A DNA stretch of 64,000 nt, taken from positions 22,080,180-22,144,179 of the forward strand of contig NC_081135.1 of NCBI RefSeq assembly GCF_958295425.1, in the 5' to 3' direction. This DNA comes from Solea solea (Eukaryota; Chordata; Actinopteri; Pleuronectiformes; Soleidae). The notes below the pieces were generated by a model, which was not told where the DNA came from, ran no database searches, and saw nothing but the letters and a program-made list of their open reading frames with translations. The position numbers and the translations under genes were made by a program. Positions 48,276 to 59,735 of this stretch are shown piece by piece. Within the stretch, counting starts at the first letter, position 1, and each line of letters opens with the position of its first letter.

Positions 48276-51200
48276 CTTGCCAGATGATAGGAGATCAAAA
48301 CATTGCTATCATGAGAAATTTGAAATGCTACAGCTCAAACATCCAGTAAGGACACAGACAATCAAATAAGGTGACTGCCATTTAGGTGTATAATTATGAC
48401 ACAGTGTGCAATTTTAAAAACGGTAACATAACTACCCAACACACACATCACTCCAGTTAGAGATGAGGGACAAAAGTAGAGTGAGTGTGAGAAAAGGCAG
48501 TAGGGACAGAGACAAGCGAGCAAGAATGATTGAGAGGGTGGGTCAGCATACAAATCTATGCAGTGATGTATGTACTGTATCTGCCTCACTGTATATTCCC
48601 TTTTCAGTCGTATGACCCTGTAGAGACGGCAGTGTAATAGCCATTGCTCACGGAGCCATTAGATTTAAGGTGGTTCAAAGTGTGAATGTAGATAAAATGT
48701 CATTACCTACTATCTAGTTCTTCCTTTTTTTTCTTTAGCTCCACACTTTGGTTCTTTGTTGTTGTGTGATGCAGGTTATTGTGCATGTGTGCATCCTGAT
48801 GACAGGGTATGACACCTGGTTAATGTAGTTACAGTTTATTTGTCCAACTGTGTGCTTGAGAGTGTGCATTTGTGTGATGGTTCACCACCCAGCAATATAT
48901 AGAGCAGCAGTTCTTGTGTTTGATTTATCTTCCCCAGGCCTCGGCACCCGAGACTCTGCCTTGGATGATTACAGTGTGTCACTGCAGATACAGCCATGAC
49001 CCTGCGGTGACCCCATAAAGTAGCCCCATAGCATGATTGGGAGCTTGCAGAATCAGATGATGCCGATATTGTGGAGCTGATATAGTTTCAGCATATCATT
49101 TATTACCTCATAGTCTCCTTCCTTGAAATGGAGCATCTCAGCGGTGCAATGATTTACAGCTCCATGTGATCCTAAAGGACTACAAGAGGGATTGATGTTC
49201 TTCCATGGATCATTTCTGAGGGCATCTGCTTAATGGTTACAGCAACAGTTTGCATACTTGAGAGAAAGGTGTTGAATGAAATGAATTCATGATAGTTGAA
49301 AATGAAAGCACATCATGCTGGTGCTGTGGAAGTCTCAGCCTATGAAACCATAAAACACTGAGGTGCGACAGAAAAAGGCACTTTCACAGGTTTAACACTG
49401 TGTCACTGTAGAAACAACCAGTGTTGAATGTATTATGTTTGACCTTTTCCTTAACCTTGCTGAGAAGATCATGACGGCTAGAGGGAGAGGAATAAGTCTC
49501 CAAGAGTGAAATGTGGGTGGTTGTTTAGGAAGGAACACATGAGTGAGGCTGTCTGTGATCGAATATCAAAGCAGCGTTTAGGGTGCAGATAGCAGTTGTA
49601 AATGTGCAAGTAACACAATTAACGGTGACAAAATCTTTGCATTAAATACAGACCAAGGTTAACTGAATTTGCAATGGCACATCCAAAAAGTAACCCCTGA
49701 ACACCTGCTAATGAATGGCACCCCTGTGATTGTCTCATTAAGCAAACAAATTTGAATTTCCAGGAGATGCACAGATGTAAGCTGTGATCAAAGTAGAGCA
49801 AGCCACCACAGGGAGAAAGGGGAGATGTGCACGTGACTGGTAGACTGCAGAGTGTGTCTGCAAAGTCATCTGAGGTCGGTCAGTCTATGAGATGGGGTAG
49901 ATGACGCAGAGTGAGGGCTTAGGCCGAGTACGGCACAGTGCCACACACGGAGCAACCTTGCATACCAGATTAGTTAGCGATTGAACCTTGACTTTATTTG
50001 CAAAGAAGAAAGCCATACAGAGAATACTAAAGGGAGAGCTAAGGTACATATTTGATCAAATATTTAGTCATACTGCATCTCCTTGAGGTTGTGCATGGTC
50101 TGATTTGAAATGTTATCACGCTGATAAAGTTAATGTAAAAGTTAACAATGTTTAGCACGTAATTTAAGAATTTCATGGCAATGCACTGAATAGTTGATCG
50201 ACTAATTGTGGCTAGCGTGGTTGACGGCATGCAGACAGAGAAAACTAGCACGGCATAACACCTAATTGAAGCTGGCCAGCTGAGAGACAAAGAGCCTGCC
50301 AAATAAGCGGCAACAGCACACTTACTTAATAAGTCTCTTTTGCTGATGTATTGTAACTGCTCTAAGCAATTTCCACAAGAGCTAATTTTTACAATTACAC
50401 AGTATGACAGTGATGACATGTGAGAGACAGGTACTGAACAGAGGACTCTGGTCCAGTGATTATCCTGTGAGCTATGTTTTGCCACAGTGATGGTTATGTG
50501 GCTTAGAATACTAACACTTCAAGCTGAGGATATGAGGAGAGTGGAGGAGAGATGGCCGACTGGAGCAGACCTGCGCTGGCTTCCGTCCAGCTCTGTCCCA
50601 GCAACAGTCTGGGTCTGTGTGGCTGTGTGTTGATTCTTGTGAAAACAACCACCTTTTACAGGAAGAGCGAGGTCTTGACTTCACAATCACCCCCCACTTT
50701 CCTATTGAATCTAAGGACAGAAAAATCCCTGTCATCAGGAGGTACTTTTCTGTCACAGCATGGATTAGTGAGAGGCAAATGCCTTAAGCGACGACAGCCT
50801 TTCCCATGCTTTATACTGCCTTCCATGTGGTTGCCTATTAAATGTTTTTAATTAACGTTTGCATACATTTCAAATCAGATGACTAATTAATGTCTTAATT
50901 CACCTGATATCATTAGCTTTGTGTTTGGTGCTGAAGAGCAGCCACTCAAAATCACTTTAATCTCTATTATTATTGACGTCAATGAGAAGATGGAGTGCGG
51001 TTGACATGAGTAGAGAATGTGTGTGTGCCCGGCTCGTTGGGGTGTTGACATCACGGCTGCTCAGTGACAGATACTTTTGGGCCTCAGCTCTCTGCTGGAG
51101 TGTGGCGCCTTCATCTCTCTCCTGGAGTTCTTGTAAATCCTGCCTTCTGCTGTTTACACTAGAGCTAAAGCTGATGTTACAGGGGCCCACTCCTTCCATC

Positions 51201-52195
51201 TGGTGGAAGAAGAACTATGAGTTTGGTTGAGATTACAACAGACCCTGTATATCAGCAGCACATACAATCGCTTTAGCTCTTAAAACTCTAGATTATTGAT
51301 TATTGATACCTTGATATCGTCTTTAAACCACCCTTATCATATTTTTTTAAAGAAAATTTCAAAGTGGTAAAGACCTATTTGTTGCGTACGGGGTAATTAA
51401 AAGCTGTTTTACAACTGGATCTAAAGTACAAGAGTTTAAACCCACTGGGAGACTGAGAACATCTTAGGCCATCAGTGATGCAACATGAGGGTAAGATAGG
51501 ATGAAGACAATAATTTAATCACATTATACGTCCAACAATGCTTGTATGTTGTGATTGTGATGATACGTTTCAAATAATCCAGGTTTGGTCAGTGTGACAT
51601 AGAACAAGATGGTACATTGCAAAGGCCAAACATTAATGGATTTTATTTCAAGACAAACAAGTCTCCTCTTTCAGGTATTTGTATTCTGTGGGTTTCTTTA
51701 CTAGGCTAAAACCTGCCTCCCCTGAAAGGCACATTTCCTTTGAAGCCAAAGGCTTGGGCAAACACTCAGATCCAGATTGTGCAATGGGAATATAGGCCAG
51801 GAATTCAGGATCACAGATATGGGAAAAGACAGTGTCCTTGAGAAAGTGAGCTGTGTTGATAAGCCGGTGAGGGATTCCTGGAATGAAGGAGGGTCAGTCA
51901 ATCGATCAGGAGGGTAAAGCCCTAAGGCGTAGCAGAGGTAGTGATGGGGGTGGGAGGTTGAACTGAATGATGGTATCTCCATTATTGCTCCAATCCCTCT
52001 TGGTTCCATTGACCAGTTCAGCACTTGGGAAAATTAACATTTATTTCCCCAATCACTGCTCACAAATGCAAGGACCATTTAAATCCTATTTGTGGCTAAA
52101 CCTGAACACTTCCCATTATTGCTAACTGTACTTTGCAAACCATTGTTACAGATGTTTTTTTTTTTTTTAAATACTTACTTTTACCTTTTTGTTTA

Positions 52196-52590
52196 ACAAA
52201 TTATTATGTTGTTCTGTTTTCTTTACATTAGGGTTTTAATTCTCGGTCTGGTTTTCAGTTCCTTGCTTTATTTTGAAGTTTTTCCTTGTGTACCTGTTTT
52301 GCTTCCTGTCCTGTCTTCCCTGATTGTCTGCCCCGCCCTAATGAGTTTCACCTGTGTCTCGTTCGTCACACCTGTGTTTGATTGTCCCTGCTGGTGTATT
52401 TAGTCTCTGTGCTCCCCAGTGTCAATGTTGGTTCATTTGTGAGTTTATGTAACATTTCAGTCTGTTTTCTCATGCTCTACTTTCATGTGATCCTGGTAAG
52501 CTCCTTGTGTTTTTTTCTGTTTATATTTTATTCTTTGTTTTTGCAAATCTGCATTTGGGAACTCTTTTTTTTTTTTACACACCTGTTACA
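52196..52590 (+). repeat. Dispersed T-rich repeat, copy 2
   Basis: Same block order as 45478-45846 (TTTTGCTTCCTGTCCTGTCT, CTGCCCCGCCCTAATG, TTTCACCTGTGTCTCG, TTGATTGTCCCTG, TATTTAGTCTC, terminal TTTTTTTACACACCTGTTACAG). The TATTTAGTC and CACCTGTG words are reminiscent of an LTR or SINE promoter; class undecided. Confidence 0.6.
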
Positions 52591-54295
52591 GAAAAGAGTC
52601 CAAACAGAATTGTTTGTTCAGTATAGTTTAGTGACACACAGTTAACTATGTATTCATTGTCACAGTTGTCAGGCTGACTTTGCAACTGCATTAGTAATAA
52701 TGATGGAACAAAGTGACTCACATGATGGTCTTATAATTAAGATACAGATTAAGATTAAAAAATGATACATTAAAATAAATACCTAGGAAAAATGTATTTG
52801 TAGGCTAATGCATAAAGTGCATTATGTATTAAGGGATAACACCTGAAAGAACAATGATCTTTGATACAACAAACTGTACATTAATATACATATAACCACT
52901 TCTTACATCATTTCAGTTACACATTAATTAACCGTGCATGCTTTATTCACTGATTAGAAGTGAGTGAAGTTACTGCAGATGAAATTTAGATTTTTTGAGA
53001 TTTTAATTATTACACCCATGGTCATTTTCTGCGGGAATCATACACAACTCCTTATATGTACATCCTGTGGGTGTGTGTTTATAGGTCACATCTTTTCAAA
53101 AATGCGTTTTTCTGCGTTGTTGAGTCAAAGTTATGATTCATTTTATATCACAGTTTTAGTACAAAATAGACCGAGCCAAGTGAACTCACAAATTCAATCT
53201 GATTTTTAAGATTTTGAGTACTTTTTGCTATATAGTTGGTGAAAATATTATTTTTCATTAGATTGCCTAAGTTGTGCTGAATAAAATGATATAAAACACT
53301 CTATGTTGTACACGCTATACTAAAATATAGTAATGGAAAAAAGCAGCCAAAATGCTTTGTGTTCTAAGGGTTAAAATTATTTCATCAAACTCCTACTTCT
53401 GGCATAAAAAAATCTATAACTATCTATATTTAGTAGCTCACGCTCAAATCATCTGATTTACATAAGTACATGCTTACATGCTTATACAGACAGAAGTATG
53501 CACATACAGATGATAGCAAACATACATTTGCAAGTGCAATCCCTACACTTGCTCTTGAATGGAGCTTTTCTCTCTCTCTCTCTCTCCTCTCTCTCGCTCA
53601 CACATCCTCTTGTCAATCTGTAACATCCACTCAGGACAGCGGGTCTGAGCCGTGGGTGTTGTCTTCTCTGACCAATCAGAGAAGCTGAATCCGCCTCGTT
53701 TTCCTCTGACATCAGGCAGATAAAAGCAAGGAAAGGGAAAGAAGCTGAGGAAAAAGAGGAAGAGTGAGAAAGGTTGATCTTGAGCGAGCGTTTGAAGATG
53801 ACTTGTATGCACAGGTGAACGAGATGTGGCAGTCAACATCATGAAAGACATGCAGACAGACCATTCACAAGAAGGAAAGAGTGGATAGTGAGGGGGAAAG
53901 AATGTGAATGAGGAGCCAGTTGTAAAGAGCCAAGAGGGGATGAAGGGGATGAAAGTGATGTAGTGACAGAATGACTTAAAGAGGTCCATTTTCTGCTGAC
54001 AGTGTGTAGGAGCTGAGAAGGTTTTGCATTTGGCACAAGTGATGCCAAATGATCATGCGCACAGTCGGATGATGTCACCTGTCTCTCTTCTCTCGCTCCC
54101 TTTCTTCTCTGATTGTCAAGGTCCAGTCCAGCTTGCACCTCTCTCCTCTTTCCTCTCTCCCTTCATCAGTAATGCTGTCAGGTGGACGCAGACACTGCAG
54201 GGATCAGAGTGCAAAAGGGTATTCACAAAAAAACAATACTTCAAGAACCAATACTGTCAATATCATTGAACCTCAGACACAATTCAATCAAGTCT

Positions 54296-54582
54296 AAGCA
54301 GGAAGTAACAATTTATTGAATAGCCACTAGGGGACGATACCATTGGTTGTAAAAAGGAGGAAATTAGCCCACACTTAATTAATAACATCTGTAAACATTT
54401 AAGTTGTAAATTATGTTCCCATTTAGAGGAAAATGGATGATGAAGCATGGCACATGAGTCAACACAGCTTGCACCATTCAACAGTTGCCTGGTTTCAGTC
54501 AAATTGCAAATCTAAAGCCTTGACAACAGGAGTTTGCTTTGCAACTGAAAGACTACTTCCATTATTTATACAGTCTATGGTT
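54296..54582 (-). repeat. Teleost interspersed repeat ending CCATAGACTGTATAAATAATGG
   Basis: On the minus strand it begins CCATAGACTGTATAAATAAT and ends with CCCCTAGTGGCTATTCAATA plus TTACTTCCTGC. Both end motifs mark a very abundant fish dispersed element. No coding content. Confidence 0.5.
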
Positions 54583-54874
54583 AAATCTTTAATCTTGATA
54601 CAGAACTAAAACACTGTGAGAAACTGGAATATCATCACATTCTGTACTAGTTCACGTGAATATGATATAATATAATATTATATAAAATAGTTATTTAGCT
54701 AAATATCAACATGCAACAGCACTTTTATTGTTTATGTTTATCTACTCAGTAAGAATGATTTAAAGTATTCAGAGAATTTGCACTTTTTTGTTTTAACATA
54801 TTTTTTACACAACAATTATGTAGTTAAAAATAGTGAGATAACTAAATCAATTCTATGCACAGCTTTTCTATGGA

Positions 54875-54876
<2 letters not shown>

Positions 54877-54906
<30 letters not shown>
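54877..54906. repeat. (AC)n microsatellite
   Basis: Perfect AC run of about 30 bp; a second of about 28 bp lies at 55092-55119 and a poly-C tract at 55024-55037. Confidence 0.95.
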
Positions 54907-54910
<4 letters not shown>

Positions 54911-55901
54911 ATGTTGTCTAACACGAATAGCGGATGAATCATGTCTGCCAGCCCTTCCTGTGAAAGATCCAGATTTAAGGGGCAGCAATCTGCATTCTTC
55001 ACACAACCCTTCTCTCTCAACCTCCCCCCCCCCCCCCGTCTCTATCTCCCTATGTCTCACTTGTGCCCTCACCCTATTTTGATCTCTAATCCACACACAC
55101 ACACACACACACACACACTTGGATAGGAAAGACAGTGTCAAACTGACAACTCTCTGATGTGCTAAACATACACAGTGTATGTTGCTGATGAGCCACCTCT
55201 CGGGTGTTGAACAAAGTCAGGTGTTCATCTCCGACCAATGAAACTTTGTATGGGACTCCTGGCCAGGTTATAGCCATATGTCTGCTAACAGAGGAGGGTG
55301 AGGCACACATACATCACAGTCAGGGTCAAAGATAAAAATAGGGAACTGCATGAAGACAGTTAAAGGCAAACTACAGTTGTGGTTGAAGTATAGGTTGTTT
55401 CTCCCCCACAAAACATAATGTCCCAGAATCCTGAGAGAGCAAAGACTGATTAATGATGAGGACTAAAGAGCATCTGTAGCAATGACACAACGGATGTTTA
55501 CCACCATCCCCTGTTTGAATTAGAGGCGAGTCACAAAACAACACAAACACCAAAGCAAGCCAAAGCACCATGGGTGAGCACCTGCTGATATTTTCGTGAC
55601 TATTCAGCATATTTTGTTAGTGACAGGTAAAGTCAGGGTGATCTGGCCAAACACTTTATCACAGAGAAGGTATCAGGTCAGCTGATATCAAAAAATATCC
55701 TGATGAAAAAAGTCAGATAATTGAAGATTAAGTTTTGCTCATGAGTGAAAGCTAAGTGGTTTTAATCTTCTTATGGACAGAAAGGAAGCAACTTGTTAAA
55801 CACAGAAACATTTAAAGCAATTGAGGTAAAAAATATACGGTGTTGTGTCATTGCACAGTGTGTTCGTACAGCACATAAACATTTCACTGCATATTTGTTA
55901 A

Positions 55902-56275
55902 AGCTGTAGTGTGTGACTTATATATAATAATAATAATAATATAAACACATTTCTGATCGATTCAAACCATTGTCCAATGAGTTCACAAGTTTCTGATTGA
56001 GCCCATACATAACTGTGTATGCAAGTGTCATGCATTTTACATCACAACTGACAGAGGGAAGGCAGAAGCATAATGGCTTCGCTAATAAAGCAAGATGGCA
56101 CCAAACTTTAGGAATTAACCCCTTTTTTCCGAAACACGAGTGAGGGAGTAATGTACTGGGATCCTAATTTTGAAAGAGAACAGTTGGAATATGGACACTC
56201 TGCAGACTCACCTGAGGCATGTGGTTAATCTGGGGTAGAGTAGAGCAGTATAGATAGAAGTTACACACTGGAGCT
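55902..56275. mobile_element. TTAA-flanked MITE (piggyBac-like)
   Basis: Left end AGCTGTAGTGTGTGACTTAT and reverse-complemented right end AGCTCCAGTGTGTAACTTCT match at about 20 of 25 positions. Both ends abut TTAA (55898-55901 and 56276-56279), the target site duplicated by piggyBac-type transposases. It is 374 bp with no transposase. Confidence 0.65.
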
Positions 56276-57122
56276 TTAAATTGACAGTGAATAAAGTTAT
56301 ATTGTGATATAAATTGTCTGTGCATTATTGCCCAGCCCTAGTGACGGGCTTTATTCTCCACTCAGGTAGACATGACAGGAGAAGTTGACTGACTTTGAGC
56401 CTTCGTAGTATATGTGGTGTCATCACCTGCACAACAGGATGGACTGAATATGGACCTGGATATGGAGACATATTAGTGGTGAAAGCTTTGGATCAAAAGT
56501 TTATTTATTTTCTTCTGGCAGAGGGACACTGACTACACTAAAGCTAATTAGATTGGTGTTCAATGAGCATTTTTCCCTCTCAACAACACAGTGCAGAACA
56601 AGCCGCCTCCCACACAGCCTTAAGCACAAATTAATCAGGTAATCATCTCTTGTCTTATCCCCAATATACAGCCAATTAACACCAAGCAACACTTTCTTGT
56701 CTCTTTAGCAGCACCCCAAGCCATGCATGCTGACAACAATTAGTAGCTTTAAGGTTGAGTATAAATACTGCAATTTACTGTCGGCACATAGGACAAGTAC
56801 CACCTTCCATACCGCCCTTCTCTGTCTCACTCTCTCTCTCACACACACACACACCATTGTATATAAGACCATACTGTAAGCCATGTGTTTGTTTTAGACC
56901 CACTGTCCAAACACAACACTGCTGATAAGAGGGGATCTATTTGCAGAAACAGGTACATCACCTGTGAGCATAAACCTTATGCTTGTGCAGCTGCTTTCCA
57001 TAAAAAACTGACTAGATTTAACTAGTGTTGTTACTGTAAATACTACATTTACATCCATCTCTCTTGTTGTGTTAAGGGAAACATAACATTGACATTTAAT
57101 TTACACTGTGTAAAGCCCTCAT

Positions 57123-57168
<46 letters not shown>
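57123..57168. repeat. (GT)n(GA)n compound microsatellite
   Basis: About 24 bp GT followed by about 22 bp GA. Confidence 0.95.
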
Positions 57169-57351
57169 ATGAGCACAGATGACTTACTGTAACTGCATTG
57201 TTGTTGTGAGTGAACTCGTCTATCTATCCTGCACCAAAAACAAGATGTCGCCAAAAGTGTGTGCGTGTGTTTGCCCAAGACAATATTTGGAGATGATAAC
57301 TCACAAAGACAGGAAAACAACCTTAACCACCTACAGCCTGTGTACGCCTGT

Positions 57352-57353
<2 letters not shown>

Positions 57354-57394
<41 letters not shown>

Positions 57395-57417
57395 CCCCCC
57401 CCCCCCCCTCTCTCTCG
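57354..57417. repeat. Polypyrimidine tract upstream of nalf1
   Basis: (TC)n of about 37 bp, then a run of about 14 C and CTCTCTCTC. It is almost pure pyrimidine on the plus strand, a sequence able to form triplex DNA. It lies about 100-170 bp upstream of the presumed nalf1 promoter. Confidence 0.9.
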
Positions 57418-57419
57418 CT

Positions 57420-58065
57420 GTGCATATAGGCAATAAGCTGCTCCGCCAATGCGCAACGATGGAGCTATCGCAACGATGGAGATGACGCAAACAGACTCAG
57501 CTCTCCAAAAAAGTGTTTCAAGACGAACATGGCGGCAACTTAACCGCGGTTCAAGATGACAACGGGCAACGGGAGAACGGATTCCAGGCTTTCCGCCCAG
57601 GTACAGGACAGAGACAGAGACAGCAGCCTGCGTGCATCGACGGGGCTCGTCGCTCTCCGTTAAGTGAATCTGCACACCGAGCGGCAGGCAGACGCGCAGC
57701 ATCAGAAGCCTACAGAGAGGCTCGCAACAGCTGGTCTCCCTGCACCCCCCGACGAGAGCGCAAACCCGGGGAGGGACGGTTGGGAGAGGTGGACATGCGG
57801 TCAAAGAGGACGCCGTTTCCCCGCGGAGAGCCATGGAGAAGCGGGATGCGGTAGCGCGAAGCGTAATCTGTGCGGGCGCGCTAATTGGATCGGAATAGCA
57901 CCAATTGCTGCGGGCGCGTTTGAGGAGCGCCCTGGACCGGCGGAGGCACGGCACCCCACCGTTACAGAGGAGAACCCACCGGACTCCATCTCCCCCTAAA
58001 TCAATGAGTATTGTGGCAAAGCAGCCCCCGCGGTGGAGTCGGCCAGGGCAGCACTTTTCTAAAAT
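57420..58065 (+). promoter_or_regulatory. nalf1: nalf1 promoter and 5' UTR, CpG-rich
   Basis: CpG dinucleotides are dense from about 57450 into the coding exon, unlike the rest of the window. At 57527-57536 the sequence AACATGGCGGCA resembles the YY1 core (AAnATGGCGGC), often found just downstream of vertebrate start sites, so transcription probably begins near 57500. An inverted pair of CCAAT-type words (ATTGG near 57889 and CCAATT near 57900) lies further in. Several upstream ATGs precede the main start. Confidence 0.55.
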
Positions 58066-58069
58066 ATGA
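58004..58069 (+). CDS. Upstream ORF in nalf1 5' leader (21 codons)
   Basis: ATG at 58004 opens a 21-residue frame (MSIVAKQPPRWSRPGQHFSK plus I) that stops at TGA 58067-58069. It overlaps the nalf1 start codon as ATGA. Its own start context is weak (T at -3). It could tune nalf1 translation by reinitiation; whether it is translated is unknown. Confidence 0.45.
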   Translation: MSIVAKQPPRWSRPGQHFSKI

Positions 58070-58794
58070 CCAGGGGTGCTTGGATGCGTCGGCAGCATGA
58101 TGAAGGCTCAAAATACTGGTTTGCACCCCGAGATAACGAGAAGCCGTTTACCGAGTCGGAGCGGGCCCAGAGATGGCGACTGTCGCTGGCCTCTTTGCTC
58201 TTCATCACCGTCCTGCTCTCGGATCACTTGTGGTTCTGCGCCGAGGCGAAACTGACGCGAACCCGAGACAAGCGGTCGTACGAGGGGCTTGCAATTACGG
58301 ACACGGGCGAGTATCCAAACTCTCAACACCATCATATCCCAACATCACCTGACCTCCACCTCCTCACCAGAGAGCAAGATGTTATTTTTCTAGGGAATTC
58401 TACCAAATCTCTGCGGCGAATGGACGCCTGTCACCCTGACAGCCTGTCCAAAGACTGCTTTACTTTCACGGACGCGGATACCGTGTGCCTGGGCCTCTCC
58501 GGTGGAGGGGGAAAGGGGGCACAGTTGGCGTACGTGAATCTGAGCGATTTGTACCTTTCTTTTTGTAATTCCTACTCACTTTTGGATTTGTTTTACGGGT
58601 TTACCAGTCCGGTTGATATGAATTGCACCCTGGATATGGCCATGGGAGAGGATCTGCTGGGATGCAGCAAGTGTGTCCGGGCTTACCAGCGTCTTGACCT
58701 GAAGGCGGAGGAGAACTACCGGGAGTTTGAACTGCTGGTTCAGAAATACGAGACGGATGTGTACTCTGTCAGGACGTGCATGGAGGAATGCAAG
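58066..58794 (+). CDS. nalf1: nalf1 (FAM155A), NALCN channel auxiliary factor 1, first coding exon (partial gene)
   Basis: The exon encodes residues 1-243 and ends ..CMEECK at the donor GTAGGACTAA, the same place where the mammalian gene is split (..CK then IVYKAWLC). NALF1 is a membrane protein that joins the NALCN-UNC79-UNC80 sodium-leak channel complex through a cysteine-rich extracellular domain and helps it reach the surface. Diagnostic is the opening MTRGAWMRRQHDEGSKYWFA and the segment ERAQRWRLSLASLLFITVLL around the membrane anchor (about 37-61). The extracellular part has cysteines at 122, 131, 141, 167, 187, 200, 203, 238 and 242, the conserved NLSDLYLSFCNSY, and N-glycosylation sequons at 111, 158 and 186. 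The long polyglutamine stretch of the mammalian protein after LTRTRDK is absent. Reading on past 58794 enters intron. Remaining exons are beyond the right edge. Confidence 0.95.
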
Positions 58795-59584
58795 GTAGGA
58801 CTAACGAGGCCACGTCGCGCACGCGCACACACGCGCCAGTGCATTTTAAAGGAGGATAGGTTTACAGTCGCCATGGCAACCGTTGATCGTATCTATAAGT
58901 ATACTGTATTTTTATTGAACTTTTTGAGTTTTGAGTTCAGACTGCCATTAGGCTGCCTGTGCCTTTACTGCATCACGTGGCTACACAGTTTCACCTCATC
59001 CAAACAGCATGAAGGGAAGAGAGGGGAGGTCACCATATGTCTCTCTCTCTTTCGCTCTCCCTCTCTCCCTCTAATTCTTCTTTTTCTTTCTCTTTATGTG
59101 TGTTTCTAAGTCTCTTCTGGTATGGACTACTTTGCGAGCTGTGGCTGTGGAGGGAAGTGACTTTTGACCTTTGGAGAAAGGCTTCCACCACGGCTGTGTC
59201 TTTCTATTGACTGGTTCTCATTTCAATATCGTTAATAGCTCTCGGGTGATTTGCTCCATCTAATCCAGGATTTGTATTGTCCCCATTTTGCATGGCGTTC
59301 CAATAACATAGCGTCCTCAGAGCATATATGCCAGGCTCCGGTGTACATATGCTTGTCGGAGTCCACATCGTCTACAAACACACACACACACACACACTTT
59401 GTCTCGTCTACACACTGTAGAAACAGTGACCAATATACATATATATGTAAGTGTGTAACTTTTAAAAAGGTTGCTTTACACTTCAGTTTTGCCATTCGCC
59501 CACTGACACCCAGTCACTCACACATTCATATAGATTATACATCTATGTGCAGCACATAGATGCACTTTTTTTTTTTTCCTCTGT

Positions 59585-59735
59585 CACATGTTTCTTAACC
59601 ATTCACACGCTGCCAGCACAGGCGTCAGGAGCAACGTGATGCACAGTGACACAGCGACATGTCGACTAGCAGAGCCAGGAATCCAAACCTCGACAACTCA
59701 CTCTACCGCTGGGCCACCATTGCCCTTACACTTTC
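59585..59735 (-). mobile_element. tRNA-derived SINE copy in nalf1 intron 1
   Basis: On the minus strand: GGGCAATGGTGGCCCAGCGG then TAGAGTGAGTTGTCGAGG (A box), GGTTTGGATTCCTGGCTCTG (B box) and GACATGTCGCTGTGTCACTG, ending near TGTGAATGGTTAAG. This head-plus-GTGTCC-type body is a common teleost SINE layout, distinct from the GTTGCCTCACAGC family. Confidence 0.6.

Larger units (their letters stand above)
41291..57350. other. Intergenic region between abhd13 and nalf1; no lig4 found
   Basis: About 16 kb containing repeats listed separately and otherwise unassigned DNA. In mammals LIG4 occupies this interval. I looked at the conceptual translations of both strands for DNA ligase motifs (the K-x-DG adenylation site and neighbouring ligase blocks) and BRCT-like text and saw none. 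All ORFs here are short, low in complexity or inside repeats. Confidence 0.7.

Noticed and set aside
53543..53989. 148-codon minus-strand ORF with hydrophobic stretches
   Set aside because: Ser/Phe/Pro-rich translation of CT/GA-rich DNA, ending in an REREKER microsatellite; no signal of selection visible.
57331..58098. 255-codon ORF on the minus strand
   Set aside because: Antisense to the CpG-rich nalf1 leader and first codons. GC-rich DNA has few stops; the translation is Arg/Cys/Pro-rich with an SER/GRE repeat from the CT tract and matches no family.
58795..59109. Continuation of the nalf1 ORF past the donor
   Set aside because: The conserved protein ends at a consensus splice donor. What follows (VGLTRPRRARAHTRQ..) is intron, with CT-rich low-complexity sequence.
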